DNA from: Episyrphus balteatus
Lineage: Eukaryota; Arthropoda; Insecta; Diptera; Syrphidae
Direction of reading: 5' to 3'
NCBI RefSeq assembly: GCF_945859705.1
Contig: NC_079134.1
Location: 41,802,576-41,866,575 of the forward strand
DNA: 64,000 nucleotides
Numbering within the stretch: the first letter of the stretch is position 1; the number at the start of each line of letters is the position of its first letter. The position numbers and the translations under genes were made by a program. Below the pieces are notes generated by a model that searched no databases, had not been told where the DNA came from, and worked only from the letters and a program-made list of their open reading frames with translations. Of this stretch, positions 47,753-58,964 are shown piece after piece.

Positions 47753-48092
47753 TCAACCCCATAGAGGAGCAAAATCAACTGATGGTTTTCCTTCTAAAAC
47801 TGCTTTCAACTGTTTCTCACTTTCACGTTTAGTCCTTATTGGAAAACGATATCCATAAATTGTATACTGTTTTCAAAAAAAATAAAAATTTTTGTAAAGG
47901 CTATTAAATTTCAAAATGTATTAAATGCATTCAACAATAAAATTTTAAACATACAGCATAATTTTCCTTATCTCCATAATAATCCTTTGATTCGGTAGTA
48001 GTTTGCAATTTATTGTCAACAGCAACAACTGCTGACAAACAGAATGCCAATGCAATTAGTGCAAGAGTAAATATCAATTTAATAAGTAACAT
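47753..48092 (-). CDS. P5: family member with a cysteine-free mature peptide
   Basis: Minus strand, exons 48092-47955 and 47866-47753, 88-bp phase-0 intron (GTATGT...AACAG), 83 residues. The signal region MLLIKLIFTLALIALAFCLS is nearly that of P1, and the leader before the ATG is also like P1. The pro-segment is acidic. RTKR at 57-60 is a furin-type site. The mature part (61-83) starts ESEKQLKAVLEGKP and ends FAPLWG; it has no cysteine and no CPLRP core. The reading frame is clean, so this looks like a mature domain that has changed altogether while the precursor scaffold stayed. It is divergent from P6, with an R2 copy between them. Confidence 0.75.
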
Positions 48093-48116
48093 ATTGATTA
48101 AATCACTTCCAAGTAA

Positions 48117-48165
48117 TAACTGTATTTGGTTTTGCAGTTGCAATCAATTTATTTATATTGACTTT
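48117..48165 (-). promoter_or_regulatory. Core promoter of P5
   Basis: On the minus strand ATATAAATAAATT (near 48150-48162) serves as TATA and ACAGTTA as initiator with A near 48119. Spacing is about 40 bases, as in P2-P4. Confidence 0.45.
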
Positions 48166-48464
48166 AATGAATGACTCGGCAAATTGAGAAGGAGATATTG
48201 ATATGTTTTGTATAAAATTACTGAGTCATTGCTATTTTACTGATTAAATTTATTATTTCATTTTTAAATACACAAGAGAGTCTGTAAAATACTCTACTTA
48301 TGGTATACGTTAATGGCTCTTATAATTCGATGTTTCTATTATGGTTGACACCACTGACATGTCATATGTATGTACTTCAAAAAATCTACTACGAACGTTT
48401 GATCTAGACTCTAGAGGATGTAACTTTGACACCTAAGGCACCTCAAATATATCACATTTGGCGT

Positions 48465-49695
48465 TAAAAAAATCTTAAACTTATAAAACAAAAAGTTTAT
48501 AGTTGTGCGCATTCTTTTGCAAAAAATTGGTATTCTTAAATGATTTTTGATCGAATAACGGGAAAAACAAGTTTTTTCGTCACAAGTTTTTTGACCGTTT
48601 TTAACCGTTTTTATCTTTTTTTTCTTCAACAGATATGCTGTAGATAGATAATAGGCAGAACCATATTTTTGCAAAATTTCAATAAATTTCGTATTCAAAA
48701 TTTTGAGATAACGTTGTATTTTTCATTATTTAACTTTATTGAGCATGCTGATAATAATACCTTTCATTTGATATATCAAACACAACGGTACATTCACTAC
48801 AAGCTACACAATGTTAAATTAAAAAACTTAAGAAATACCCCAAAACACCTGTGGAGATCTGTTGCCCATGACCAGCCACCAGTGTAATAGGTACCGTAAT
48901 CTTAGTTTTAAATTTCGACATCGACATACTTTTTTGTAGGCATCGTAGAAATATGATTAAAGCGTCATATGATAGGTGAAATAATAAGCTTTTAGATGAT
49001 ATACAATTTGTTTTAGGTTGCCATTTAAAAAAATGGACTTTCAGATAATTGAAGAAAAAGAAGATTAATTTTCTTGCTTTTTTTATGAAAATTGATTGGG
49101 TTCCAAAAATTCTAGCTCTTTTTGTTTGATGTTTTGCAGACTTGGTTGATATGAATATTTTGAGATGAAATAACTACTTTCAAATTATAAAAAATTAATT
49201 ATAGATTTTAATATAAAAAAAAAATTTATTTAATGCGGTGTTAGAAAAAAAAAGTTTGATTTTTTTACTTTTTTCATGAAATATGATTGTTTTCAATAGA
49301 TTATTTGTACACCTTTTACGCATTGTAAAAATTTAAGTATGACTTTATTCTTTAGAAGAAATATTAAACTTTTTGTGGTGTAATTTTTTTGTAAGCTTCT
49401 CATATAAAAAAATTGATATAATGAGAAAAGAAATAAAAATGTATTTTTTTTAGGTTTTTCTTGTAATTTATCATAAGATTCAAAAAGTTATTCCGTTTTT
49501 CACAAAACATACAGATATAAATTAGTAAGGTCTTAATCTTTAGCTGAAGTACTATACTATAAGAATTATTATTATAGTTTTTTTTAACAAGAAAGATGAT
49601 AAATAAATAATTTTTAGACCATTTTTTTAACAAAATCATTTTTTCCTTATTGCGTTATAACGTAAAATTATCTTCTGTTAACAGACAACCACTTT
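48465..49695 (+). repeat. R2 copy between P5 and P6
   Basis: Carries GACCAGCCACCAGTGTAATA and GGTACCGTAATCTTAG and ends near AGACAACCACTTTTTTATTC. The left end is truncated. It separates the divergent P5 and P6 genes. Confidence 0.6.
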
Positions 49696-49900
49696 TTTAT
49701 TCGAAAGCTGATTCCTGCAATGTGGTCCTATTTCAATTTTTTTCAGTTCTGACAATAGAATCCATGAGAAAACCATTAGCCCATTAGGTAATCCAAGTTT
49801 CGATCCATAGAAGTCGGTTTTGTTTTTGGTAAAAATGATAATTTAAAAACTAGGAAAAGTTTAAGCTGACTGTTATTATTTAAAAGTTGAAATTAAAGCC

Positions 49901-49970
49901 TTCATTAGTTATCATTATTCAGCAAAAATTTAAACTGATTAACATAATGTTATCACCTCATTAATTTAAA
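49901..49970 (+). promoter_or_regulatory. Shared upstream module of P6
   Basis: TTCATTAGTT, CATTATTCAGC, AATTTAAACTG and GTTATCA (49949-49955) occur in the same order ahead of P6, P7, P8 (partly) and P9. GTTATCA is a GATA-type site in reverse. The module is about 150-200 bases before each ATG. Confidence 0.5.
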
Positions 49971-50001
49971 GAAAGAAAAATGTCTCATATGTATTGAGAA
50001 G

Positions 50002-50057
50002 TTGTCATTTCCAAAGCCTATAAAAGTCAGACATGTCAATGAAATTTGAAACAGTTG
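50002..50057 (+). promoter_or_regulatory. Core promoter of P6
   Basis: GTTGTCATTTCCAAAGCC precedes TATAAAAG at 50019; GAAACAGTTG with A at 50053 is the initiator. The TTGTCATTTCC block recurs before P7 and in altered form before P8. Confidence 0.6.
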
Positions 50058-50101
50058 TAATTTGAAAATCATTGAATAAATATTAATAACAATAAAAAAC
50101 A

Positions 50102-50406
50102 ATGTTGTTTTTTGAATTCATATTGAGTTTTGCACTTATAACATTGGTCTTTGGTCTTCCTGTTGAAAAACCATTGGATGAAACCAGAAATAGAAGTCTT
50201 CAAGAGGTTTGTAAACTTTTGTATATACATGCATAATTGTATGTATTTGAAATTTATTTTTTTTTTTTCCCTTTCAGCCTTTTGGTTTCGTGGATCCAAA
50301 TTTTAAGAGGAATTCACATCCACTAAAGTGTAAAATGGTGTTGGTTAATTTACCTGATGGAGAAATTGCATTCCTACCTGTGTGTGACTATAGAGTCAAA
50401 GATTAA
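50102..50406 (+). CDS. P6: small secreted two-cysteine peptide precursor
   Basis: Exons 50102-50206 and 50278-50406, 71-bp phase-0 intron (GTTTGT...TTTCAG), 77 residues. Signal MLFFEFILSFALITLVFG, then LPVEKPLDE and an acidic pro-segment ending LQE at the intron, as in P7-P9. NFKR at 43-46 is the cleavage site. The mature part has HPLKC, LPDGE in the middle and LPVCDY near the end; Cys53 and Cys71 are 17 apart. It is the best-preserved member of the P6-P9 subgroup. AATAAA follows near 50428. Confidence 0.8.
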
Positions 50407-50989
50407 GTTGGATTTGAACTTTTTTTTAAATAAATTGATTTGAAAGACAACACAATACCTAGACTTTTTTTAAATTAGTCCCATTTTTCAAAGCTGCGTA
50501 TTACGTAAGCTCAAAAAGTTGTTTTTAAAAAATAAATAAACCCATAAATGACTACAATCTCATAAATTTTAAAATTAAAAAAAAACCTGCTCGGTTTCTC
50601 GAAACAAATTTTTTTTACTTCCAATTCGAATTATGAATTGGTAATATATAAATTTATTAGGAAAAAATATTTTTGTTCAACAAAAACTTAAATATTGAAT
50701 TTTGTTGAACTTGTAATTTTATATTTCAAATTTTTTAATCTTTGCTGGTAAAACATACATAGTTGGCAACAATATAACGCCAAAAAAGTCTATTTATTAG
50801 TAAACTTAACCGGAATATTGGCAAAATAATAAAAGATATAAAAGTATGTTTAACTAATTTACCATTTTTTGGAACGGCTCAACGTTTATAAAAATACTTA
50901 CGACAAGAAAAATAGCATCAGTTCCGATGAATTTTTTTTTTATAAAAAAAACAAAGTTTTAGTTTTTCAAAATAGCATTAATCCTTATA
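50407..50989. other. P6 3' region and spacer
   Basis: Nothing recognised beyond the polyadenylation-like signal. Confidence 0.45.
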
Positions 50990-52424
50990 GACCAGTGCCG
51001 ATGCCTTCAAAAACATTAAAAAGTACAAAAAAATCATAGTAGGATGAAACCCATTGGAAAAGGCGGTGAATATGATGAAAATTAAAGGAAAAATAAATTA
51101 CGGGCGAGCCGAGTTCGGGAAGTGGGTGGGTTGAGTTTTTAATGGTAAAAAATGGTATATCTCGATTTCCGGCAAAACTACAAGTCCTATAGAAAAAAGT
51201 TGTATGACAAAGTTGTAGGTAATAAAAAGGTCTACAACTTTTGCATCAACAATTTTTTCACATAAAATCAAAATTTATGTGAAAAATTAAAAAACCGAGT
51301 TTTTGGTTTTTTATTTTTATCTTTTTTTAAAAACAAAAATTTTTCTACGAAATTTTGTGAAAACTTACCTTATTATGCCCCAAATACACTGTAATATATT
51401 TGATTTAAAATATTTATTTGTTCACCTTATTTTGACTTAATACCAAAAAAACATCCTAATTTTCAATCGAAAATTCACGTGTCAAAATATCAGCTTTTTT
51501 CAAAAAATCGGTGGCCATTTCGTTTGTTAAAATGTCTATTTTCTGATGATGTAAAAAAAAATTTACATTAATATACTAAAGAACATGTTTTAGTAAAATG
51601 CAAAAAATGAAAAAAGCTGGAATTCGAAAAATTTTTTTTATCATTGTTTACAATTTTGGCCTATTTATTCAAATTTACACTTTAATTACTCAAAAAAACG
51701 TAGGATTTCATGTAATATTGATTAATATTACGGTTTTTGAGTAATTTAAGTGTAAATTTTAATAAATAGTCTAAAATTTTAAATAATGATAAAAAAATTT
51801 TCGAATTCAAGCTTTTTGCTTTTAGCGAGAACATGTACTATGGTATACTAATGTAAATTTTTGTTTACACTATTGGAAAGTAGAGATTTTAACGAACAAA
51901 ATACCCACCGATTTTTTGAAAAAAGCTGATATTTTGACACGTGAATTTTCGATTGAAAATTAGGGTGTTTTTTTGGTATTAAGTCAAAAAAAAGGTTAAA
52001 AAATTAATATTTTAAATTAAATAAATTACATTGTATTTGGGATATAATAAGGTAAGTTTTCACCAAATTTCGTAGAAAATTTTTTGTTTTTGAAAAAGAT
52101 AAAAATAAAAAACCAAAAACTCCGTTTTTTGAATTTTTCACATAAATTTTGAGGTTATGTGAAAAAATTGTTAATACAAAAGTTGTAGATCTTTTTTTTA
52201 CCTACAACTTTGTCATACAATTTTTTTCTATAGGTCTTGTAGTTTTGCCGGAAATCGAGATATACCATTTTTTACCATTAAAAACTCAACCCATCCACTT
52301 CCCGAACTCGGCTCGCCCTTAATTTATTTTTCCTTTAATTTTCATCATATTCACCTCCTTTTCCAATGGGTTTCATTCTCCTATGATTTTTTTTCGTTTC
52401 AAAAATTATCGACCCTATTAGTCT
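50990..52424. mobile_element. F2-related foldback element, diverged
   Basis: Starts TAGACCAGTGCCGATGCC. The arms pair over about 600 bp, for example ATTACGGGCGAGCCGAGTTC with its near-complement around 52310, and GTGTCAAAATATCAGC with its complement near 51930. The axis is near 51710. The right terminus is eroded. The body differs from the 24.6-kb copy, so it is a second subfamily with the same end. Confidence 0.75.
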
Positions 52425-53464
52425 ATTAGTTTGATTCAATCTCTTTCCAAAATAAAACTTAAAAAATTAAATTTTTAGTCTGACTAAGAAACAAACACAA
52501 AACAAATAGGTCGTACTAAAAGAACGACCAAAATTATAGTTTTTTAAATTTTATAAATTACACTTGCTCAAATTTATACGTTGAGCCGTTTATGTTGTGG
52601 ACCCACCCAGCCTTATGGCATACCGGAATAACCTCAAAAGTACTCAAAAAAAAGTTTTTATTTTCTAACAGTTATATTTCAAAAACAAGAATTGATGGAG
52701 TATTTTCTGCCTTCGGATTCGAATTCTGCACATCAAAAAGCTTTGGAAAAGTATTGTTTAGTAATGGAAGACCAATTTATTCTCTTAAAACTTCTTAACT
52801 TTTCATAAAAAAAAACTTAAATAAACCTTAAAACAATTGATTTTTTGAACAATTAATAATTTTTGACGGTTTTTTAATGGATTAAATAATTTAAAAATTG
52901 TTGTTTTTTTTTGTAAAATGTTTCCAATATGATTCATACATAAATTATAATGTTTTCTTCTAATTGAATTTTTTGGGAGCTATTAACTATAAAAATTTTA
53001 GTAATTGTTTGTTAATTTTTGTGATCAAAAATCAAATATTGTATTTTTTGGAAAATATTTTCTGGTGTAATCTTATTTGTAGGGAATCACATAAACTACT
53101 ACTTAATTTACTTTATGATGATTTCCATCGAAAGAAGTCTTATACGAAAACCCGATATTTACAATATCTAACATAACTTTTGTCAGCGAAAAAGGATTAA
53201 TGGGGTCTTTTAACAATCAATTTTGAATGAGGAACCAAAATTCTCCACCAATTTTTAGCCTGTAGTGAATTTTGTCCATGTTTTGATTTTATTTCTGGCT
53301 ATTTTGACTTGACTACGGAAAAACTCCATAAAACCCTACCTACCAAATTTAAATCAATATACATATTAGTTTCATCCCTAGTTTTTTTTTACAGGAAAAA
53401 TCCATGGGCGTGACATGATGTTTCTGGGTCCGGTTTTCGGTTTTTGTTTGAAAACAAATAAAAG
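52425..53464. other. Spacer, nothing recognised
   Basis: Short frames at 52592-52798 and 52964-53176 have no recognisable product or splice context. Confidence 0.45.
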
Positions 53465-53872
53465 CATCGAATTTCAAAAACTAAATTACATGATAAACAA
53501 GTTTTTTATGTCCCAAGTTTTTTGACTATTTTTAACCGTTTTTTAATTTTTTTTATAACAGTAAATGAATGGAAATTTATACTGTAGATAGATAAATAGA
53601 CAGGACTATATTTATGCAAAATTTTAGATAATTTTTTAGCTTTTTCCTGTAAATTATGGTTACATTTAAAAAGTTATTCCGTTTTTCTAAAAATCATACG
53701 ATGTAAAAATAAGGTCTTTATCTTTAGCTGAAGTACTATTATAGGTACTATAAGAATTAGGTATTGTCTTATACATTTTTTTACAAGAAAATTGACAATT
53801 TTTTTTAACAAAAAATGGCGTTATAACGTAAAATTATCGTCAGTTAACCGACTTTTACAGACAACCAATTTT
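53465..53872 (+). repeat. R2 fragment upstream of P7
   Basis: Two R2 pieces joined (53465-53620 and about 53630-53872), ending GACTTTTACAGACAACCA. It sits about 250 bases before the P7 ATG, the same arrangement as P6, so P6 and P7 were probably duplicated together with their R2 neighbour. Confidence 0.55.
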
Positions 53873-53937
53873 TTTTTCTAAAAAGGAATTAGTTCAAACT
53901 GATACCAGTTATTAATTAAAATATGGAATTAAAGCTC

Positions 53938-54090
53938 TTCATTAATGATCATTATTCAGCAAAATTTAAACTGTTACATGTTATCACTTCATTAATTCTG
54001 AGAAAAATAAATAAATCTAACATTGACAAGTTGTCATTTCCAAAACCTATATAAAAGGCAATCATTTCAATGGAAATAGAAACAGTTGTA
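53938..54090 (+). promoter_or_regulatory. Upstream module and core promoter of P7
   Basis: TTCATTAATG, CATTATTCAGC, AAATTTAAACTG and GTTATCA (53980-53986), then TTGTCATTTCC, TATATAAAAG at 54048 and AAACAGTTG with A near 54084. Same order and spacing as P6, so the promoter is well kept although the coding part is degraded. Confidence 0.55.
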
Positions 54091-54123
54091 AGTTGAAATT
54101 TTTCGAATAAATATTAAATAAAA

Positions 54124-54438
54124 ATGTTGTTTTTTAAAATCATATTAAGTTTTGCACTAATAGCACTGATCTTTGGTCTTCCTGTTGAAAAACCATTGAG
54201 TGAAAGCGTAATAAAAATTATTCAAAATGTTTGTGTACTTTAATATACCTAATTCTTTTTGAAATTATTTTAACTACTTATCTATGCATTTTCTCACTTT
54301 TAGCGTCTTCGTTACTTGGATCCAAATCCACCCAAAGGTAAAATCGATTTGGGTAATTATAATTATTTACCTAATGGAGAGATTGAATTCCAACTTATCA
54401 AAGTCAAAGATGCAGTAACCAGTAAGGTCTTGCTTTAA
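54124..54438 (+). CDS. P7: diverged member without cysteines
   Basis: Exons 54124-54228 and 54304-54438, 75-bp phase-0 intron (GTTTGT...TTTTAG), 79 residues. Signal MLFFKIILSFALIALIFG and LPVEKPLSE match P6. Exon 2 keeps YLDPNP, LPNGEIEF and VKD but has lost the KR cleavage site and both cysteines, and extends to a Leu-Leu end. The frame is uninterrupted. It could be a relaxed, dying copy or a linear variant. Confidence 0.6.
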
Positions 54439-54589
54439 TTAAGGCGCGCTGATTGCACAAGGAAATTCAGGAGTGTTTTGTAATCTTAAATACATTTTTT
54501 TATAGCATCAATAAAATAAAATTTTTAATTTAGTTTTATTACTAATTTTAAAAGAAATGATTAAAAATTATTTTTAAAACTACGAAAAC
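54439..54589. other. P7 3' region
   Basis: AATAAAATAAAA near 54511 is a likely polyadenylation signal. Nothing else seen. Confidence 0.45.
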
Positions 54590-55010
54590 AGCTTTTTAGA
54601 TAATTTTAATCTCCAAACTAAGTATACCATTTAATTTCTTGTATAACAAAGAAAGTTTTTAGAGTTTTTTTTTTTAATTTGTAGGAAACGTTGTTTTTTT
54701 AAATAATTTTTATTAAATAACAAATTTCAAACAAAATTTTGGTATGCTATTCTTAAGAAATTAATATTCAACACATAAAAACAAGATTTCAAAAAAAAAT
54801 TACTAACCCGTTTTCAAAACATTGATTTTTTCAAAAAAAAAAATATTTTAAACTTTTTAAAAAAATTTTAACATTAAGGCTGCTAAAAGATTTTTGTATA
54901 AAAACGTTCGTTGGAATATTTCGGTTTATGAGAAAGTAACAAATCAAGAAAATGGTTATATGTTAGGTAAGTACCGTTAATAGCGGATACAAAATATTTT
55001 TTTAATTCAA
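54590..55010 (-). repeat. R1 fragment
   Basis: Minus-sense R1 middle blocks (for example TTTGGTATGCTATTCTTAAG). Both ends missing. Confidence 0.5.
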
Positions 55011-55094
55011 AAGGAGGACGTTATTTGGTTAAGGTTGGATATATGAACCCAGACCTCTGCTCTGGTGCGAAAATTCATCACACATAGAATTGTG

Positions 55095-57362
55095 CAGGGG
55101 CGTACGTTAAGTTGTCGGGGCTCCGGGGCAAGACCACATTTTGGGACTCCTTTGATATTTGGGGGCCCCTTCGATATAGGTATTATTATTATTTTTTTTT
55201 TTTTTTTTTTTTTTTTTCAAAATACAGGTTTATTTTTTTGTGGGGCCCCCTGACGATATTTTTTTAGGATGAAATATTATGTGGCTGGCTACAAATTAAT
55301 TATGCATTACAAATTAATTATGCATAATTTGTCTGTCTTGTGTCCGAAGTGATTCATCTCTCATATCTTTTTTTTTGGCTTCGTTACTTTTATAATAAGC
55401 TGAATTCTCTGAATTGTCTCCAGTCAAGGCCCTGACATGTTGGGGGTCCCGGGGCACCGCCCCACAGTGGGAAAAAAGTGGAAAAAACTCATTGGTGTGA
55501 AAGCTGGATTTTTGTATATGTTGGATGTTTTTCTTACAGTTATTATGATGTAGAATCAGGATGTGAAAGCATTTCTTTCAACAAAAATTTCTAGATTTAG
55601 AAATTTGTATTCAAAGTTGAAAAATTATGAAAACTGATGTAAATATGAGTATTTTTTAAATGGTATAAAATCAGTTAAATTTTGACTTTTCAAAAAAAAT
55701 TTTTTTGTAAATATATTAAAAATAAACTGTTTAACAATATCAGTTACAAGTTTAGCGGAAAAATTTTTTTTCGATTTTTCATTTTAAGAATACTTATAAT
55801 TTTCCGGAATTTTGAGTTCAAAGATTGTTTTAACTACTTCCTCTGTTTCCCTCTGTGGGCGGACTCATATCATATGATAGTGTTGAATCTCAGCAACATT
55901 TGGCATCAAAAATCTCATCCTAGTTCGTCCTAATAAACTTTTAAGAGCAATTTGAAGCTAAGCAAATGTGAAAAAACGTATTTTCTAAAAAAGCATATTG
56001 TAATAAAAAATGGAAAGATTTTTTTAAAAATCATGTGTTTTAATATGTATTTTTATCCGATGAATTCAAATCTAACGTTAGTTTGAAAATACCTACATAA
56101 AAAAAAAAAAATATCGAAAAATACATAAAAAATGGACGGTTTTCAACGTTTTATGAAATTTATTTAAAATTTTCTGGGGTACGAATATTAGATTCACAGC
56201 CGTTTCCTGAAACTTAAGCATTTATGTTCTAAATAAACTCTTATGTGGCAGTTTACGCTGAGGAAAAAGTAGAGAATAGGAGCTTATGTGCAACTTAAAT
56301 TATTGAAGTTTCGTTTCAGCAAATGGCCCTCAGAGCACAAAAAACTAATATAAAGATATGACTAAAATTTAAACCTACAAATTGTTTCTTAAATTTCTTC
56401 CTAAGTCTTAAACAATAATTAAGCTTGCAAGAAAATCTTATTTTCTGAAACTTTATGAGAAAGAGAGGGGTTAGTAAATTATACTCATTTCTGAGTACAA
56501 TTCAGTCTAATTTTTCATATAATTTTCTCTCTATTATATCTCAAACCCAAACCGTTAGAATTTTGATCGAATGATTTTTCTTTGTTTAAGAAGCTTTTTT
56601 AAGTTGAAGCAAATTAACAACTGTTATCTTTCTAGTCAATGGTGATTTCGATTGAATTCAGCGTGAACATTGGTTTATAAAAATGTCTGTTTTGTTTTCA
56701 ATTTCGCGATCAGTTTTAGCTGAATTAATTATTAAAAAAGAAGAATCGTTTGAATTGATATCTTAAAATGTAGTTAGTGGGTTCGGCTTCATATATCATA
56801 AAGGAGATAATGACGGTATAATTTATATGGTAGATATACCATGCCAAACAACTCAAGATATCTCAGGCAGTAAAAAAGATATGGAAAAGATTTAAACAGG
56901 TCTTGAAAGAAGGAAATCAGTTATTATATAAACCGTTAGTAAATATATTCAGACAATTTTACTTATATAAAAGAATAAGGTCCGAAATAGTAACCTTATT
57001 CTTTTATATTCATTTTCTAACGTTAATATTTCAAAAACAGGAGCTGATTAATTTTTTATGACTTCGGATTCGAGTTCAAAACATAGAAAACCTTCAGAAA
57101 AGTATATTTTGGTTACTGCAAGTCACGTTGTCTTCGTTAAATTTCATACAAAAGTACTAGTTTTCAACTTTTTTCAACTTAAATAGCTATTTTTCACTTT
57201 AGTGGGCGGGGCAGTGGGCGGAAATTACTGGTGTTGATGTATCTTCATATTTCCTATCATTCCTGAAAATTTCATCAAAAACGGTCTAGTAGTTTAGATT
57301 TTACGGAGTTTTTTCCACTCTCCCATACAAGGTTCCCCACTGTGCGCCCCGCTAAGCCCCTG
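55095..57362. mobile_element. hAT-like element, 2,268 bp, perfect target duplication
   Basis: Starts CAGGGGCGTACG and ends GCTAAGCCCCTG, flanked on both sides by GAATTGTG (55087-55094 and 57363-57370), an exact 8-bp duplication. CAGGGGC ends plus 8 bp are the hAT signature. Subterminal G/C-rich blocks (GGGGCAAGACC, GGGGGCCCC, GGGGGTCCC) stand out from the AT-rich surroundings. No transposase frame; the interior is unrecognised. Confidence 0.8.
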
Positions 57363-57370
57363 GAATTGTG

Positions 57371-57699
57371 CCACAGACCACTTGACAAAAAAATTGCTAT
57401 TTCTTCGTGTCAAAAAATAACACTATCGACAGTAAAGGTATAAGACACCACTAGTCAGGTAGAATAAGCATTTAAAAACAAAATTGTAACAATCATGAAA
57501 CTTGGCAACAAGTTTGTTTTTGGGAGAGGAACCAAGGATCAAAAAAGTCTATGAAAAAAATTGTTGAAAGGCTGTTTTTTCGCGGACAAGAGGAAGGGGA
57601 AAAGGTCAAAAATATACCTAGTGAAAAAAGTTGTTTGCAGAATATCATCATATGACATATGTTTTTAAGGTGTTTTTTGATGCTGAATCTAATGACATA
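57371..57699. other. Spacer
   Basis: Host sequence downstream of the hAT-like element. Nothing recognised. Confidence 0.4.
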
Positions 57700-58155
57700 A
57701 AAATAAAGTCAATACGATTGCTCTAAGAAAAGTTTTAGTCGATTAAAAACGAGAATGCTTATTTTTTGACTTCAACAGGTATATATTATCGAAAACCATG
57801 TGAAAAACAAGATACATTCGTTATGATAAAGTTTCTAAAAATATTTTTGGTGAAAGGGTGTTTTTTTAGATGTAGAGAAAATATGGGTTTATTGGAAAAA
57901 CAAAGTAATAAAAGATGTACCCTATTGAAATTCAGCAATAATGTTACTTTTGAGATTAGAAACAAGAATCTAGAGTGTCTATAAGAATATCATGGTTGAA
58001 AGGGTGTTTTTTTTTTTGAGTGAAAACAAAAATGATGGGCCACCTTAATGAAATTTGGTAAAAACGTTGAATTTGTATCCAATAGAAAGCAAGAATAAAG
58101 AGTTTTTATAAAAAAAAAATAGGTGAAATGGTGTTTTTTGGAAGAGACAGTTTAA
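57700..58155 (+). repeat. Left arm of the inverted repeat around P8
   Basis: Contains AAAGGGTGTTTTTTTA-type words and blocks such as GAATATCATGGTTGAAAGGG and GAGTTTTTATAAAAAAAAAATAG, found in reverse at 59425-59848. The arm is itself partly palindromic. Confidence 0.6.
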
Positions 58156-58437
58156 TTAATTGGCTTTTTGAGACTACATAATTACAGATTTCACTGTCTT
58201 TTCGAAATAAACACCGTTTCACGCTATTTTTTTGTATAGACTTTTTTGGTCCTTGGTTCTTATCTCAAAATAAACTTTTTGCCAAGTTTGATGAGTGGAA
58301 CAGTTTTTTTTTTTTAATTTGTTGATTGTATGTACCTATTATTTTACCTGTACTATACCAGAAACATGAAAAGCAATTTTTTTTTTTTTTTTCATTTTTC
58401 ACAAATTGCTCATGATTTTGAGATGAAATTAAATCTT

Positions 58438-58605
58438 TTCATTAGTGAACATTATTCAGCATTTTTTATTTATGTTATCAGTTCATAAATAATACAGAGA
58501 AGAAATCAATGAATCAAAACAAGATGTCTATCTCTCTAGTATTGACAAGTTGTCAATTTTAAAGCCTATATAAGCCAATCATGTCAGTGAAATCAGAAAC
58601 AGTTG
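58438..58605 (+). promoter_or_regulatory. Upstream module and core promoter of P8
   Basis: TTTCATTAGTGAACATTATT, TTCAGC and GTTATCA (58474-58480) of the shared module, with the AATTTAAACTG block lost; then GTTGTCAATTTTAAAGCC, TATATAAG at 58567 and GAAACAGTTG with A near 58601. Confidence 0.55.
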
Positions 58606-58644
58606 TTAATTGAAATTTATTGAATAAAAATATATCAAAAAATA

Positions 58645-58964
58645 ATGTTGTTGTATAAATGTTTATTGAGTTTTGCACTTATAGCATTGGTTATAGGTCT
58701 TCCTGTTCAAGAGCTTTTGGATGAAATCAGAGAAAGGAGCACACAAGAGGTTTGTACTATGAATTAATACACAATTTTATTTAATAATAATCCTTTATTA
58801 AACCTATATTTACCTAAATACTTATGTAAGTATTTCCATATTTTTAGCCTCTTGGTGTTGTGAGCCCAAATACTGGAAGAGATGAACATCCACCCATATG
58901 TAAACGAATATTGTATAGAAGGTTACCTGATGGAGAGGTTTTATATCATCATGTTTGCAATTAG
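58645..58964 (+). CDS. P8: small secreted two-cysteine peptide precursor
   Basis: Exons 58645-58749 and 58848-58964, 98-bp phase-0 intron (GTTTGT...TTTTAG), 73 residues. Signal MLLYKCLLSFALIALVIG, then LPVQELLDE; the exon ends TQE. Exon 2 keeps the P6 pattern: HPPIC, RLPDGE in the centre and HHVCN at the end; Cys53 and Cys72 are 18 apart. The KR site of P6 is replaced by GRDE, so cleavage may use the single Arg46 or not occur. It is flanked by long inverted repeats. AATAAA follows near 58983. Confidence 0.75.
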
